Of a stretch of DNA of 36,331 nucleotides, positions 6,616 to 14,675 are shown piece after piece (within the stretch, counting starts at the first letter, position 1; each line of letters starts with the position of its first letter). The notes under the pieces are model-generated. The model saw nothing but the letters and a program-made list of their open reading frames with translations, was not told where the DNA came from and searched no databases. The DNA is from JAHWJR01 sp035942035 (GTDB lineage: Bacteria; Actinomycetota; Acidimicrobiia; Acidimicrobiales; CADCSY01). Location: contig DASZDK010000110.1 in NCBI GenBank assembly GCA_035942035.1, forward strand, positions 1 through 36,331, given 5' to 3'. The position numbers were made by a program, and so were the translations under genes.

Positions 6616-8178
6616 TCACCCCTCCCGGCGCACGGCCTGCCCGGGCACCTCGTCGCGGTGGAAGCCGGCGGGGCTCTTGACCACCCGGCCGGCGACCAGC
6701 ACCCACTCCACGCCGGTCGAGGGACGTGCCGGGTCCTCCACCGTGGCCCGGTCGACCACCGTCGACGGGTCGAACACGGTGACGTCGGCGTCGGCGCCGA
6801 TCTGGAGCCGGCCCTTGCGCCGCAGGGCGGGAGCGCCACGCTCGAGCCGGGCGACAGGGTCGGCGGTCATCTTGGCCAGCGCCTCCATGAGCGAAAGCAG
6901 GCCCTGCTCGCGCACGTAGCGGCCCAGGACCCGGGCGAAGGTCCCCGCGCCTCTCGGGTGGTTCTCGGCATCAGGTTCGATGATGGAGTCGCTCCCGATC
7001 ATCACCAGCGGGTGGGCCAGCGCCCGGCGGACGTCGTCCTCGGGGATGGCGTCGGCCACGGCGAGGCGGTTCTCGGCCCGGTAGCGCTCGAAGCTCCGGG
7101 CGGTCAGCTGCTCCCCCCCGGGGAGGCGGAGGTCACTGAAGTCGATGCGGAACCGCTCCTGCCACCCGGCGGCGAAGCGGGGAGAGCCCAGGTACGTCGC
7201 CCACGAGTCGTAGGGATAGGTGCAGGCGGTGACGTCGACACCCTCGTCGCTCGCTGCCTCGAGGGTGGCCAGCGACTCCTTCATGGAGAAGGTGCCGCCG
7301 GTGCTGACGATGTGCTGCACGTGCACCGCCGCCCCGGTGCGCCGGGCCGTGCCGAGGATCTCGTCCAGGGCCTCGGCGTTGGTGCCCGGCGGCTCGACGT
7401 CGGAGTAGCGACCGTGGAAGAACAGGGGGACTCCCGCCGCCGCCGCCACCCGGCCGAGGGCGTCGATCTCGGCGGCGTCGATACCGGGGGTGTACTCAGG
7501 CTCCACGTCGATGCCGAGCCAACCGGCCGCCAGCGCCGCCTCGGCCTCGTCCGCAAGTTGCCGCACCTGGTCGGCCGTGGCCGCCTGGTGGGGGGCGATG
7601 CCCATGCGGGCCCGGGCCCAGGGGTCGTCGAAGGCGCCGCCGAAGTGGGTGGGGCAACCCTCGGTCGACCACCGGGCGAACCACGGCTCGGGGTCGGCGT
7701 TGATGCCGTGCATCCCCAGGTTGGTGGTGACGCCGTCGGCGATCTTGAGCCAGCTGCCCACGGGGTTGGGGTCGTAGGAGAGGATGTCGACGAAGCCGGG
7801 CGCCACCACCAGGCCGGTGGCGTCGATGTCGATCCGCCCCAGCAACGGCTCGCCGGACCGCGGGCGGATGGCGGTCACGGTGTGGCCGTCGATGCCCACG
7901 TCGGCCGTGGCGTCGAAGCCCGATGCCGGGTCCATCACCCGGCCCCCCGTCACCACCAGGTCATGGACGTGCCCGGGGGCGGGTGGCCCCATGGCCCCCT
8001 CGACGGTGACCGGTTGGGTGACCACGCCGGTCGGCCGGCGCCTTCCAGCCGCCCCGGAGGCAAGCGGCGGGAGGGCCCGGACCAGGGCCACGTTGGCGGC
8101 CGTGAATGCCATCCCCACCAGCAACCGGCGACGGTCGACAGAACCGGTTCGGCGCGGTGCGGGCCGCGGGCTGCCCAC
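6616..8178 (-). CDS. Tat-exported D-aminoacylase-like amidohydrolase
   Basis: This 520-residue protein of the metal-dependent amidohydrolase superfamily is closest in layout to N-acyl-D-amino-acid deacylases. A Tat-like signal (DRRRLLVGMAF, then a hydrophobic stretch to about residue 35) suggests export. The family landmarks are the GRVMDPASG opening, APGFVDI, the VQHIVSTGG strand, and a C-terminal HPRGAGTF then RVLGRYVREQGLL. Unusually, the HxH metal motif after GFVD is LSY, and the place where deacylases have a ligand Cys reads GMHG. It may therefore bind metal differently or be a separate subfamily. The GTG at 8178 is preferred because it keeps the signal peptide near the N-terminus and TAGGGT lies seven bases upstream. 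Confidence 0.78.
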   Translation of the reverse strand: MGSPRPAPRRTGSVDRRRLLVGMAFTAANVALVRALPPLASGAAGRRRPTGVVTQPVTVEGAMGPPAPGHVHDLVVTGGRVMDPASGFDATADVGIDGHTVTAIRPRSGEPLLGRIDIDATGLVVAPGFVDILSYDPNPVGSWLKIADGVTTNLGMHGINADPEPWFARWSTEGCPTHFGGAFDDPWARARMGIAPHQAATADQVRQLADEAEAALAAGWLGIDVEPEYTPGIDAAEIDALGRVAAAAGVPLFFHGRYSDVEPPGTNAEALDEILGTARRTGAAVHVQHIVSTGGTFSMKESLATLEAASDEGVDVTACTYPYDSWATYLGSPRFAAGWQERFRIDFSDLRLPGGEQLTARSFERYRAENRLAVADAIPEDDVRRALAHPLVMIGSDSIIEPDAENHPRGAGTFARVLGRYVREQGLLSLMEALAKMTADPVARLERGAPALRRKGRLQIGADADVTVFDPSTVVDRATVEDPARPSTGVEWVLVAGRVVKSPAGFHRDEVPGQAVRREG

Positions 8179-8191
8179 GCCGCCGACCCTA
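8179..8191 (-). promoter_or_regulatory. -10 element of the amidohydrolase gene
   Basis: TAGGGT (8191-8186 on the minus strand) lies seven bases before the GTG at 8178, the leaderless-type layout seen elsewhere. Only 13 bp separate this start from the divergent kinase start at 8192. Confidence 0.4.
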
Positions 8192-9193
8192 GTGCGACGG
8201 CGGTCGCCGGCGGCGCCACCCCAGCCGCTCGGCAGTGGGCGAGTCAGCGGTGATGAGGCAACTGCTACCGTCTCGCCCGCGAACCTCCTCCTCCTCGTCA
8301 ACCCCGCAGCGTCCTCCGTGACCGCACGTGGCCGGGTGGTCATCCACAAGGCCCTGGCTGCCGACCACGACGTCACCGTGGCCGAGACGACCCGTCGCGG
8401 CCATGCCAGCCGGCTGGCCCAGGGGGCGGCAGCGGAGGGCGCCGACGCTGTCGTGGTGCTGGGAGGCGACGGGACGTTGAACGAGGCGGCCAACGGGCTG
8501 GCCGGGACCGACACTGCCCTCGGGGTGCTGCCGGGCGGCTCGACGAACGTCTTCGCCCGTACGCTCGAGATCCCCAACGACCCCATCGAGGCGACGGCCA
8601 CCCTGCTCGACGCCCTGTCCCGGCGGTCGTTCCGCCGAGTGGGTCTGGGCTCGGTCAACGGCCGCTTCTTCTTGTTCCACACCGGCGTGGGCTTCGATGC
8701 CGCCGTGGTCAGCCAGGTGGAGCGCCGCTCGGCGATCAAGCGCTACGCCGGTCACCCGCTGTACGTCTACGCCTCCCTGACCACGTGGTTCCGCCACTAC
8801 GACCGGACCCGGCCCCGGTTCGCCGTGCACCTCCCCGGCGGCGTGGTGGTCGACGACGCCTACTTCGCCCTGTGCTTCAACACCAACCCCTACACCTACC
8901 TCGGCAACACCGCCCTGCACGTGTCGCCGGACGCCACCTTCGAGCGGGCCCTGGTGATGTTCACGCTTCGCTCCCTGTCGTTGCCCACCATCCTCAGCGT
9001 CGCCGGCTCGGCGCTCCGCTCCGGCCGGCTGGCCCGCCGTCACCGCCACACCGACTACCGCACCGACCTCGACGAGGTGCGGGTGCGCGGGCACGGGCCC
9101 TTCCCGTACCAGGTCGACGGCGACTACCTCGGCGAGATCGAGGAGCTGGTCTTCCGCCACCACCCCGACGTGCTGGGCCTCGTCGTGCCCTGA
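8192..9193 (+). CDS. Diacylglycerol/lipid kinase (YegS/DagK-type catalytic domain)
   Basis: The protein (about 333 residues) phosphorylates a lipid such as diacylglycerol or a sphingoid-like base with ATP at the membrane face. The catalytic domain shows LLLLVNPAAS at residues 31-40, the nucleotide-binding GGDGT at 91-95 and GGSTNV at 115-120. The C-terminal beta-sandwich (VDGDYLG) is complete. Length matches the family. GTG at 8192 is the only start codon near the domain's beginning, but it leaves about 28 weakly conserved residues first, so the start is uncertain. It is divergent from the amidohydrolase with almost no intergenic room. The exact lipid cannot be inferred. Confidence 0.83.
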   Translation: MRRRSPAAPPQPLGSGRVSGDEATATVSPANLLLLVNPAASSVTARGRVVIHKALAADHDVTVAETTRRGHASRLAQGAAAEGADAVVVLGGDGTLNEAANGLAGTDTALGVLPGGSTNVFARTLEIPNDPIEATATLLDALSRRSFRRVGLGSVNGRFFLFHTGVGFDAAVVSQVERRSAIKRYAGHPLYVYASLTTWFRHYDRTRPRFAVHLPGGVVVDDAYFALCFNTNPYTYLGNTALHVSPDATFERALVMFTLRSLSLPTILSVAGSALRSGRLARRHRHTDYRTDLDEVRVRGHGPFPYQVDGDYLGEIEELVFRHHPDVLGLVVP

Positions 9194-9222
9194 CCGGCGC
9201 GCCGGGCGAAGGCTCGTGACCC

Positions 9223-9252
9223 TTGCGCGACGCTCGCCGCCCGAAGTAGCTT
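9223..9252 (+). promoter_or_regulatory. Promoter of the WhiB1-like gene
   Basis: TTGCGC (9223-9228) and TAGCTT (9247-9252) are separated by 18 bp and form a reasonable sigma-70-type promoter. The predicted leader is about 57 bases and ends in a GGGGAGGGG ribosome-binding run before the GTG at 9315. Confidence 0.5.
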
Positions 9253-9314
9253 GCCGGCACGTTTGAGGGCCGTCCTCATGTGAAGAGGATCACGACCTGG
9301 TGGGGAGGGGTGCA

Positions 9315-9605
9315 GTGACGCTGGCGTTGACTCGGGACGAGTCCTGGGCCGTGGACGAATGGCGGAACGACGCCTCGTGCCGCAGCACCGACCCGGACCT
9401 CTTCTTCCCCGTGGGCACCACCGGAGACGCCGTCTCCCAGATCGAGGCGGCCAAGGCCGTGTGCCGCACCTGCCCGGTGCAGTTCCAGTGCCTGGAGTTC
9501 GCCCTGGACACCAACCAGGACGCCGGCGTGTGGGGAGCCGCCTCCGAGGAGGAGCGGCGAGCGCTGCGCAAGCAGCGGCTCCAGGCCCAGCGCCGGGCTT
9601 CCTGA
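9315..9605 (+). CDS. whiB1: WhiB family iron-sulfur regulator, WhiB1-like
   Basis: WhiB proteins are small 4Fe-4S regulators that bind the sigma factor and sense NO or redox state. The 96-residue product has the four ligands C22, C50, C53 and C59 (CxxCx5C), the DPDLFFPVG segment after the first Cys, and the GVWG turn followed by a basic C-terminus. In most family members the turn is GVWGG; here it is GVWGA. The overall sequence is closest to WhiB1. The context supports this: a convergent PdtaS kinase gene follows seven bases later, as with M. tuberculosis whiB1 (Rv3219) and pdtaS (Rv3220c). I chose GTG at 9315 because it has a good Shine-Dalgarno run; GTG at 9300 has none. Confidence 0.88.
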   Translation: MTLALTRDESWAVDEWRNDASCRSTDPDLFFPVGTTGDAVSQIEAAKAVCRTCPVQFQCLEFALDTNQDAGVWGAASEEERRALRKQRLQAQRRAS

Positions 9606-9612
9606 GCCCTTC

Positions 9613-11163
9613 CTAGCGTCCCGTGTACTGAGGGACGGTCAGCGGGACGCGCAGGTTCACCACCGTGCCCGGGCCGCGCCCGTCGCCGATGTCGGCGCCC
9701 GCCGGCGTGCGCATGGAGATCGAACCCTCGATCTGGGTGGTCACGAGGCTGCGCACGATGGAAAGCCCCAGTCCCCTGGCGTCCTCGAGGGCGAAGCCGG
9801 GGGGCAGGCCCACCCCGTCGTCGACGACCCGCACGGCCAACTCCTCGCCGTCGTTGTCGAGATGGACCAGCACCGATCCCACCGGCGGCGGCTCCACCGT
9901 CGCCGGCGTCCCAGGGTCCTCCGGTGCCTCGGGACTCCCTGCCGGCAGGGGAAAGGCATGGTCGGCGGCGTTCTGCAGGAGCTCGGTCACGACCACGGCG
10001 AGCGGCGTCGCCACCCGGGCGGGAACCCGGCCGGCGTCCCCCTCGACCCGGAACCGCACCTGGCGGTCGGGTGACACCAGGCTCTCCTCCACAATGCGCA
10101 CCAGCGGCCGCACGATGTCGTTGAACGGCACCTCGCCGCCGCCCTCCTGGGAGAGTGTCTCGTGCACCAGGGCGATGGAGCGGATGCGCCGGACCGACTC
10201 CTCGATGGCCTGCTTGGCCTCGATCGAGGTCAGGCGTCGACCCTGGAGGCGCAGCAGGGAGGAGATGGTCTGGAGGTTGTTCTTCACCCGGTGGTGGATC
10301 TCCCGGATGGTCGCGTCCATGGAGACCAGCAGACGATCGCGGTGACGCAACTCGGAGATGTCTCGCAGGAGCAGCAGGGCCCCCGTCGGCCGCTCCCCGT
10401 CGAGCAGGGGCAGGCACCGCAGCACCACGGTGATGTGGGGGCCCCGCTCGATCTCCTCGGTGACCGGACCGCCGATGGCGAAGGCGGTGCGCACCGCCAC
10501 CTCCTCCAGGCCCAGGTCCCCCAACTGCTTGCCCTGAGCGTTACGGTGCACGCCCAGACGGTGCAGCGCCGACACGGCGTTGGGCGAGGCGTACTCGACG
10601 CAGCCGGAGGCGTCGAGCACCAGGGCCCCGTCGCCCACCCGGGGCGCCTCCTCGGTCTCGGCGTCCTCGGCGGCGAAGGGAAACGAGCCGGCGGCGATCA
10701 TGGCGGCGAACCGCTGGAACACCGAGAGGTAGATGCGCTCCAGCTCGCCGGGCTGGCGGGCCGAGGCGAGCGCCGACTCCCGGCTGCACACGCCGATCAC
10801 CTCGCCTTCCCAGCGCACGGGGATGGCCAGGACGTGGATTCGTTCCCGATGGCTGGCCAGGTGGGCCTCGCCCTCGGTGATGGCTCCGCTGCGCAAGGCC
10901 TGGGCCACGAGGGGTCGCTCGGCGCCGTCGACCACCTCTCCCACGAAGTCGTGGCGGTACACCGTCTGGTTGGTGCTGGGTCGCACCTGCCCGGCCACCA
11001 CGTACTGGCGCCCTTCCTCGCCGGCGATCGGCAGGAACAGCAGCAGGTCGGCGAAGCACAGGTCGGCGAGGGGCCCCCACGAGGCCACCAACCGGTGGAG
11101 GTGGGCCAGCTTCGGCCCGTCGAGGCCGGCATGGAGCCGGGCGAGCTCGGCCATCCCTGCCAT
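9613..11163 (-). CDS. pdtaS: Sensor histidine kinase PdtaS
   Basis: This is a soluble sensor kinase of 516 residues. A GAF-like domain occupies about 1-155, a PAS-like domain about 175-275, then a HisKA_2 dimerisation helix with the phospho-acceptor in EIHHRVKNNLQ (His 290/291), and an HATPase domain with N-box TELLQNAADHAF, VVDDGVGLPP and GLGLSIVRSLV. No membrane segments are seen. A Pro-rich insertion of about 25 residues splits the ATPase domain after the N-box. In mycobacteria PdtaS phosphorylates the RNA-binding antiterminator PdtaR; no pdtaR gene is in this window. The ATG overlaps the TGA of the upstream PHP gene by one base (TGATG), which suggests translational coupling. Confidence 0.88.
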   Translation of the reverse strand: MAGMAELARLHAGLDGPKLAHLHRLVASWGPLADLCFADLLLFLPIAGEEGRQYVVAGQVRPSTNQTVYRHDFVGEVVDGAERPLVAQALRSGAITEGEAHLASHRERIHVLAIPVRWEGEVIGVCSRESALASARQPGELERIYLSVFQRFAAMIAAGSFPFAAEDAETEEAPRVGDGALVLDASGCVEYASPNAVSALHRLGVHRNAQGKQLGDLGLEEVAVRTAFAIGGPVTEEIERGPHITVVLRCLPLLDGERPTGALLLLRDISELRHRDRLLVSMDATIREIHHRVKNNLQTISSLLRLQGRRLTSIEAKQAIEESVRRIRSIALVHETLSQEGGGEVPFNDIVRPLVRIVEESLVSPDRQVRFRVEGDAGRVPARVATPLAVVVTELLQNAADHAFPLPAGSPEAPEDPGTPATVEPPPVGSVLVHLDNDGEELAVRVVDDGVGLPPGFALEDARGLGLSIVRSLVTTQIEGSISMRTPAGADIGDGRGPGTVVNLRVPLTVPQYTGR

Positions 11164-12122
11164 CACGCCCTCCTGGCCGGGCTCGCCTGCGGACCACCGG
11201 CGGCCGGGGCCGCCGCCGCGTCATCGCTGCCCGGCGCCGGCGCCCCGGCGAGCGATACCGGCCGGGGCCGGCGCCCGGCGTAGGCCACCAGCTCGTCGTA
11301 GCCGGCGGCGGCCAGGAGGCCGGCCAATTCGCCGCGGCGCTCGGCAACCCGCGACAGGCCGTGGGCGTCCGAGGCGGTGGTCACCGCCACCCCGGCGCGG
11401 CGGAAGCGGTCCAGCAGCGGTGGCGCGGGGTAGGCCTCGCCCACCGGCTTGCGCCAGCCGGCGGAGGAGACCTCGGCGGCCATGCCCGAGCGGGCCGCCG
11501 CCTCCGCCATGCGGGCATAGAACTCGTCGGGCACCTCGGGTCGCCGGCCGGTGACCTTGCACAGGTCCGGATGAGCCAGCACGTCGCACACGCCCGAGTC
11601 GGCCAGCTCCTCGAGCGAGGTGGTGTAGGCGTCCCACACCGAGTCCACGCTACGGGTGTCCCACTCGGCGGCGAAGGTGTCGTCGCCCAGGTTGTCGAAG
11701 CCCCACGGTCCCAGCCAGTGCACCGAGCCCAGCAGCACGTCGAAGGGGTAACCGGCCAGCAGCTCGGCCACCTGGTGCATGCGCCCGGGGTAGTGGTCGA
11801 CCTCCAGGCCGAGGACCACTGGCAGTCCCGCCGCCTTGGCCGCCAGCACGGCGTCGACGTACTGGTCGAGGTCGCCGCCCTGCTCGCTGGCCCACCACCG
11901 GCCCATGGCGCCGGCCAGCGCCGGCGGGCGGTGGTCGTGCCACCAGCCCCCGAGCACGGCGTCGGCCTGGCGGAAGCGGAACAGGTGCTCGGTCAGGGCG
12001 ATCTCGGTCACCCCCGCGGCGGTAGCCGCCTCGCAGTAGGCGGCGACGTGCGCCACGGTGGCCTCGAGGGGACGAGGGCCGTGCTCCCACAGGTGCAGGT
12101 GGTAGTCGAGCACCAGCGCCAT
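11163..12122 (-). CDS. PHP domain histidinol-phosphatase-like protein
   Basis: This 319-residue PHP-family metal-dependent phosphoesterase has the four expected motifs: DYHLHL (H8, H10), TEHLFRF (H46), SVHWLGPW with DVLAHPDL, and TASDAHGLS near the C-terminus. The layout matches HisK-type histidinol phosphatase, which makes histidinol from histidinol phosphate, but no other his genes lie here, so the substrate could be a different phosphate ester. The last 40 residues are Ala/Pro-rich and not part of the fold. It lies 31 bp downstream of the second ATPase gene and is coupled to pdtaS by a TGATG overlap, in an apparent five-gene operon. Confidence 0.8.
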   Translation of the reverse strand: MALVLDYHLHLWEHGPRPLEATVAHVAAYCEAATAAGVTEIALTEHLFRFRQADAVLGGWWHDHRPPALAGAMGRWWASEQGGDLDQYVDAVLAAKAAGLPVVLGLEVDHYPGRMHQVAELLAGYPFDVLLGSVHWLGPWGFDNLGDDTFAAEWDTRSVDSVWDAYTTSLEELADSGVCDVLAHPDLCKVTGRRPEVPDEFYARMAEAAARSGMAAEVSSAGWRKPVGEAYPAPPLLDRFRRAGVAVTTASDAHGLSRVAERRGELAGLLAAAGYDELVAYAGRRPRPVSLAGAPAPGSDDAAAAPAAGGPQASPARRA

Positions 12123-12153
12123 GGTACGCCCGGTGGCGCCCGAGCCCGTGGCC

Positions 12154-13371
12154 CTACCGGCGGGCCGCCCCGCCGCCCCAGAGCTGACGGCCCAGCCGGA
12201 GCAGGCCCGACAGGTCGAACACGTCGGTCTCGAGCGAGGGCACGGCGGTGACCACCTCGGCGCCCACGCCCAGCTCCGCCCGCTGCTCGGCCTCGCGGGT
12301 GGCCACCACCTGGAAGTTCAGGAAGCTCTCCCCCAGCTCGGCCAGCACCCGGGCCACCAGCGTCCGGTCGGCCGGCTCGGCCGAGGGCGCGCCGAGCAGA
12401 GCCTCGGCCACACTGGCGTCAGCCAGCAGCTCGTCGGCCAGCTCGCCCGGGCGGGACCGCAGAGCACGGGCAGCGGCGGTGGCCTCGGGATCGAGCAGCT
12501 CGACGGGCAGGACCTTGTTGAGCACCACCGCGCCCAGGTGCAGCCGGCGGTCGGCCAGGGCGGCGATGAAGCGCGTCGCCTCGTCGGCCGGAGCCGCCTC
12601 CAGGGTGGTGACCACCACGAAGGTGGTCCGGCGGTCGCCGAGCACCCGTTCCACCGCCTGGGCCCGCTCGATGAATCCCTCGTACATCGACTGGAAGAGG
12701 ATGAAGAACTCGGCGATGTCCCGGAGGAACGCCGAGCCCAGGAGCCGGTCGGCGAGCTGGTAGAAGGGCCGGGAGGCGGCGTTGACCAGCCGGCTGCGGT
12801 AGGGCGCCAGCAGCCAGCGCAGGAGACGGCTGGAGAAGAAGTCGGCCATGCGCTGGGGCGCGGCCAGGAAGTCGAGTGCGTGGCGGGTGGGCGGGGTGTC
12901 GACGACGATGAGGTCGTAGGTGCCGGAGGCGTGGAGCTCGTAGAGCCGCTCCATGGCGATGTAGTCGTGGCTGTGCACGAACTTCCCGGTGACGTTGCGG
13001 TACAGCGGGTTGGACAGGATGGCGTCCCGGGTCCGGACATCGGGCGCGTGCCGGCGCACCAGGTCGTCCCAGCTCCGCTTGGTGTCGAGCATGGCCGCCC
13101 ACAGCTCGCCCCGGGGCTCTGCCCCCGACACCGCCAGCGCCTCCGCCGGGACCCGGGTCGCCTCGTTGCCCAGCCCGGCCAGGCCCATGGCGCCGGCCAG
13201 GCGCCGGGCCGGGTCGACGGTCAGCACCAGCACCTTGCCGCCCAGGTGGACCGCGGCCATGGTCGCCAGGGCGGCGGCGGTCGTGGTCTTGCCCACCCCG
13301 CCGGCCCCGCACACGACCACGATCTCCTTGGCCGCCAACAGCTGGGGGATGCCGGTGTCGCGCGGAGTCAC
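12154..13371 (-). CDS. Get3/ArsA-like ATPase, second of pair (GAGGVGKT P-loop)
   Basis: This is a 405-residue ATPase of the ArsA/Get3 group in the SIMIBI class. The P-loop reads GAGGVGKTT (22-30), so the signature Lys of the deviant Walker A motif (GKGGVGKT) is replaced by Ala. Switch-like DTPPTRHALDFL and a long helical middle region follow. Arsenical pump genes are absent, so arsenite transport is unlikely; mycobacterial homologues (the Rv3679/Rv3680 pair) are linked to envelope and stress functions. The GTG at 13371 overlaps the previous ATPase's TGA by four bases (GTGA), so the two are very likely made together and may form a heterodimer. Confidence 0.84.
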   Translation of the reverse strand: MTPRDTGIPQLLAAKEIVVVCGAGGVGKTTTAAALATMAAVHLGGKVLVLTVDPARRLAGAMGLAGLGNEATRVPAEALAVSGAEPRGELWAAMLDTKRSWDDLVRRHAPDVRTRDAILSNPLYRNVTGKFVHSHDYIAMERLYELHASGTYDLIVVDTPPTRHALDFLAAPQRMADFFSSRLLRWLLAPYRSRLVNAASRPFYQLADRLLGSAFLRDIAEFFILFQSMYEGFIERAQAVERVLGDRRTTFVVVTTLEAAPADEATRFIAALADRRLHLGAVVLNKVLPVELLDPEATAAARALRSRPGELADELLADASVAEALLGAPSAEPADRTLVARVLAELGESFLNFQVVATREAEQRAELGVGAEVVTAVPSLETDVFDLSGLLRLGRQLWGGGAARR

Positions 13372-14312
13372 GACAGCTCGGCGTCCAGCGCCCCGGCGAC
13401 CTGGCGGGTGGCGCGCAGCCCGTGGGAGCGGGCGAAGAGCTCGGGCACGTAGAGCACGGGCCGCGACGGGCCCAGACCCTCGCGGAGCCGAGCCAGGTGG
13501 CCGGCACGAGTGCGTCGGAGGGTGACCGCCAGGCGGGCGGCGTCGACCACCGCGACCGCCGAGGGGCCGGCGGCGGCAGCGAGGGCGGCGGCCGGCTCGG
13601 GCCGGGCCAGGCGCTCGAAGACCTGCTCCTCCGCCCGGCCGAACAGCTCGGGCAGCACCCGGTTCACCACCACCGCGGCGAGATCGATGTTGGTCTGGGC
13701 CAACCGGTCGACCAGCTCCAGCGACTCGGTCACCGGCATCTCCTCGGGCGCCGCCACCACCACGACGCCGGTCGTGGCCGCATCGGTCAACAGCTCGAGC
13801 ACCCACCCGGTCTGCTCCCGGATCGGCCCCACTGAGAGCATCTCGTTGATGGCCTGCGGCGCCTGGAGCTGGCCGATCACGTGGCCCGAGGCGGGAGCGT
13901 CGACCACCACGAGGTCGTAGTGGCGCTCGCGCACCTCCCACGCCAGCTTTCCCACGGTGAGGATCTCCTTGACCCCGGGGGCGGCGTTGGCGAGGAAGTC
14001 GAAGGTGTGGGCCAGTCCGCCAAGGCGGGTGAAGCGGGGCAGCTTGAGCTGGACGGCGAGGTACTCCCGCAGCGACGCCTCTGTGTCCATGGCCATGGCG
14101 AACAGCCCCGGGTGGAGCTCGCGGGGCTCGAAGGCGATGTCCCCCGACTCGTAGGAACCGGCCAGGTCGCCCTTGGCGTCGACCTCGCACACCAGCGTGC
14201 GCCGCCCCTGCTCGGCGGCCAGCAGGGCGAGGGCGGCGGCGATGGTCGTCTTGCCCACCCCGCCCTTGCCGGTGACGAACAGGAGCCGCCGGTCGAGCAG
14301 CCCGACGGTCAC
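13368..14312 (-). CDS. Get3/ArsA-like ATPase, first of pair (canonical GKGGVGKT)
   Basis: The 314-residue SIMIBI-class ATPase has the full deviant Walker A GKGGVGKTT (15-23), the switch DAPASGHVIGQL and the A-loop-like ARSHGL near the C-terminus. It is shorter than its downstream partner. The pairing with an adjacent Get3-like gene is the arrangement of Rv3679/Rv3680 in mycobacteria, where the proteins act as a complex. In this window DUF3107 comes first and ends only four bases before this GTG, so expression is probably driven by the promoter before DUF3107. No tail-anchored protein receptor is visible, so a Get3-type targeting role remains an inference. Confidence 0.85.
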   Translation of the reverse strand: MTVGLLDRRLLFVTGKGGVGKTTIAAALALLAAEQGRRTLVCEVDAKGDLAGSYESGDIAFEPRELHPGLFAMAMDTEASLREYLAVQLKLPRFTRLGGLAHTFDFLANAAPGVKEILTVGKLAWEVRERHYDLVVVDAPASGHVIGQLQAPQAINEMLSVGPIREQTGWVLELLTDAATTGVVVVAAPEEMPVTESLELVDRLAQTNIDLAAVVVNRVLPELFGRAEEQVFERLARPEPAAALAAAAGPSAVAVVDAARLAVTLRRTRAGHLARLREGLGPSRPVLYVPELFARSHGLRATRQVAGALDAELS

Positions 14313-14316
14313 CCCG

Positions 14317-14553
14317 TCAGCCGCCGCCGAAGCCGATGCGCCGGTCGTCGTGCGGGCTCCCGATCTCGACGTAGGCGACCTTGCCCACCGGCACCCCCAC
14401 CTGGCGCCCTTTGCGGTCGGTCAGCCACAGCACGCTCTGCTCGTCGCGCAGCACGGTCTCGATCTCCGACCGGAGCTCGCCGGCGTCGGCATCGTCGCCG
14501 AGCTCCACGTCGATCTCCTTGGCCGAGTAAGTCACGCCGATGCGCACGTCCAC
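14317..14553 (-). CDS. DUF3107 family small protein
   Basis: This is a 78-residue protein of DUF3107, a family found across actinobacteria (TB9.4/Rv3208A in M. tuberculosis). Family landmarks are DVRIGVTYSAKEIDVEL at the start, VLWLTDRKGRQVGVPVGKVAYVEIG split by the Asp-Arg-Lys turn, and RRIGFGGG at the C-terminus. Function is unknown; it is predicted to be a small, soluble cytoplasmic protein. GTG at 14553 is chosen because GAGGGGAG lies about seven bases before it and the family begins here; another GTG is two codons upstream. It leads the operon with the two Get3-like ATPases. Confidence 0.85.
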   Translation of the reverse strand: MDVRIGVTYSAKEIDVELGDDADAGELRSEIETVLRDEQSVLWLTDRKGRQVGVPVGKVAYVEIGSPHDDRRIGFGGG

Positions 14554-14616
14554 GAGCACTCCCCTCGTCACCGCCTGGCACGGCGGGCCGTCCGCCGGTG
14601 GTCGGGTCGGGTCGAC

Positions 14617-14622
14617 ATCGTA
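14617..14622 (-). promoter_or_regulatory. Probable -10 for the DUF3107-ATPase-PHP-pdtaS operon
   Basis: On the minus strand TACGAT is the best -10 candidate in the 122-bp gap before DUF3107, giving a leader of about 55 bases that includes its Shine-Dalgarno site. Confidence 0.35.
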
Positions 14623-14675
14623 GGCGGCCCGGCGTCCGACCCCGCGGCCGGCAGCCAATCGGCTTGGGGATGGCG

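Noticed and set aside
5521..8253. A 910-codon plus-strand frame across the DUF169 and amidohydrolase genes
   Set aside because: Only its first part (5521-5757) matches real coding, as the middle piece of the broken gene. The rest is antisense to two well-supported minus-strand genes.
12154..14312. ArsA arsenite-export ATPases
   Set aside because: There are no arsenite permease, reductase or arsR genes nearby, and the two-gene pairing fits the mycobacterial Get3-like pair better.
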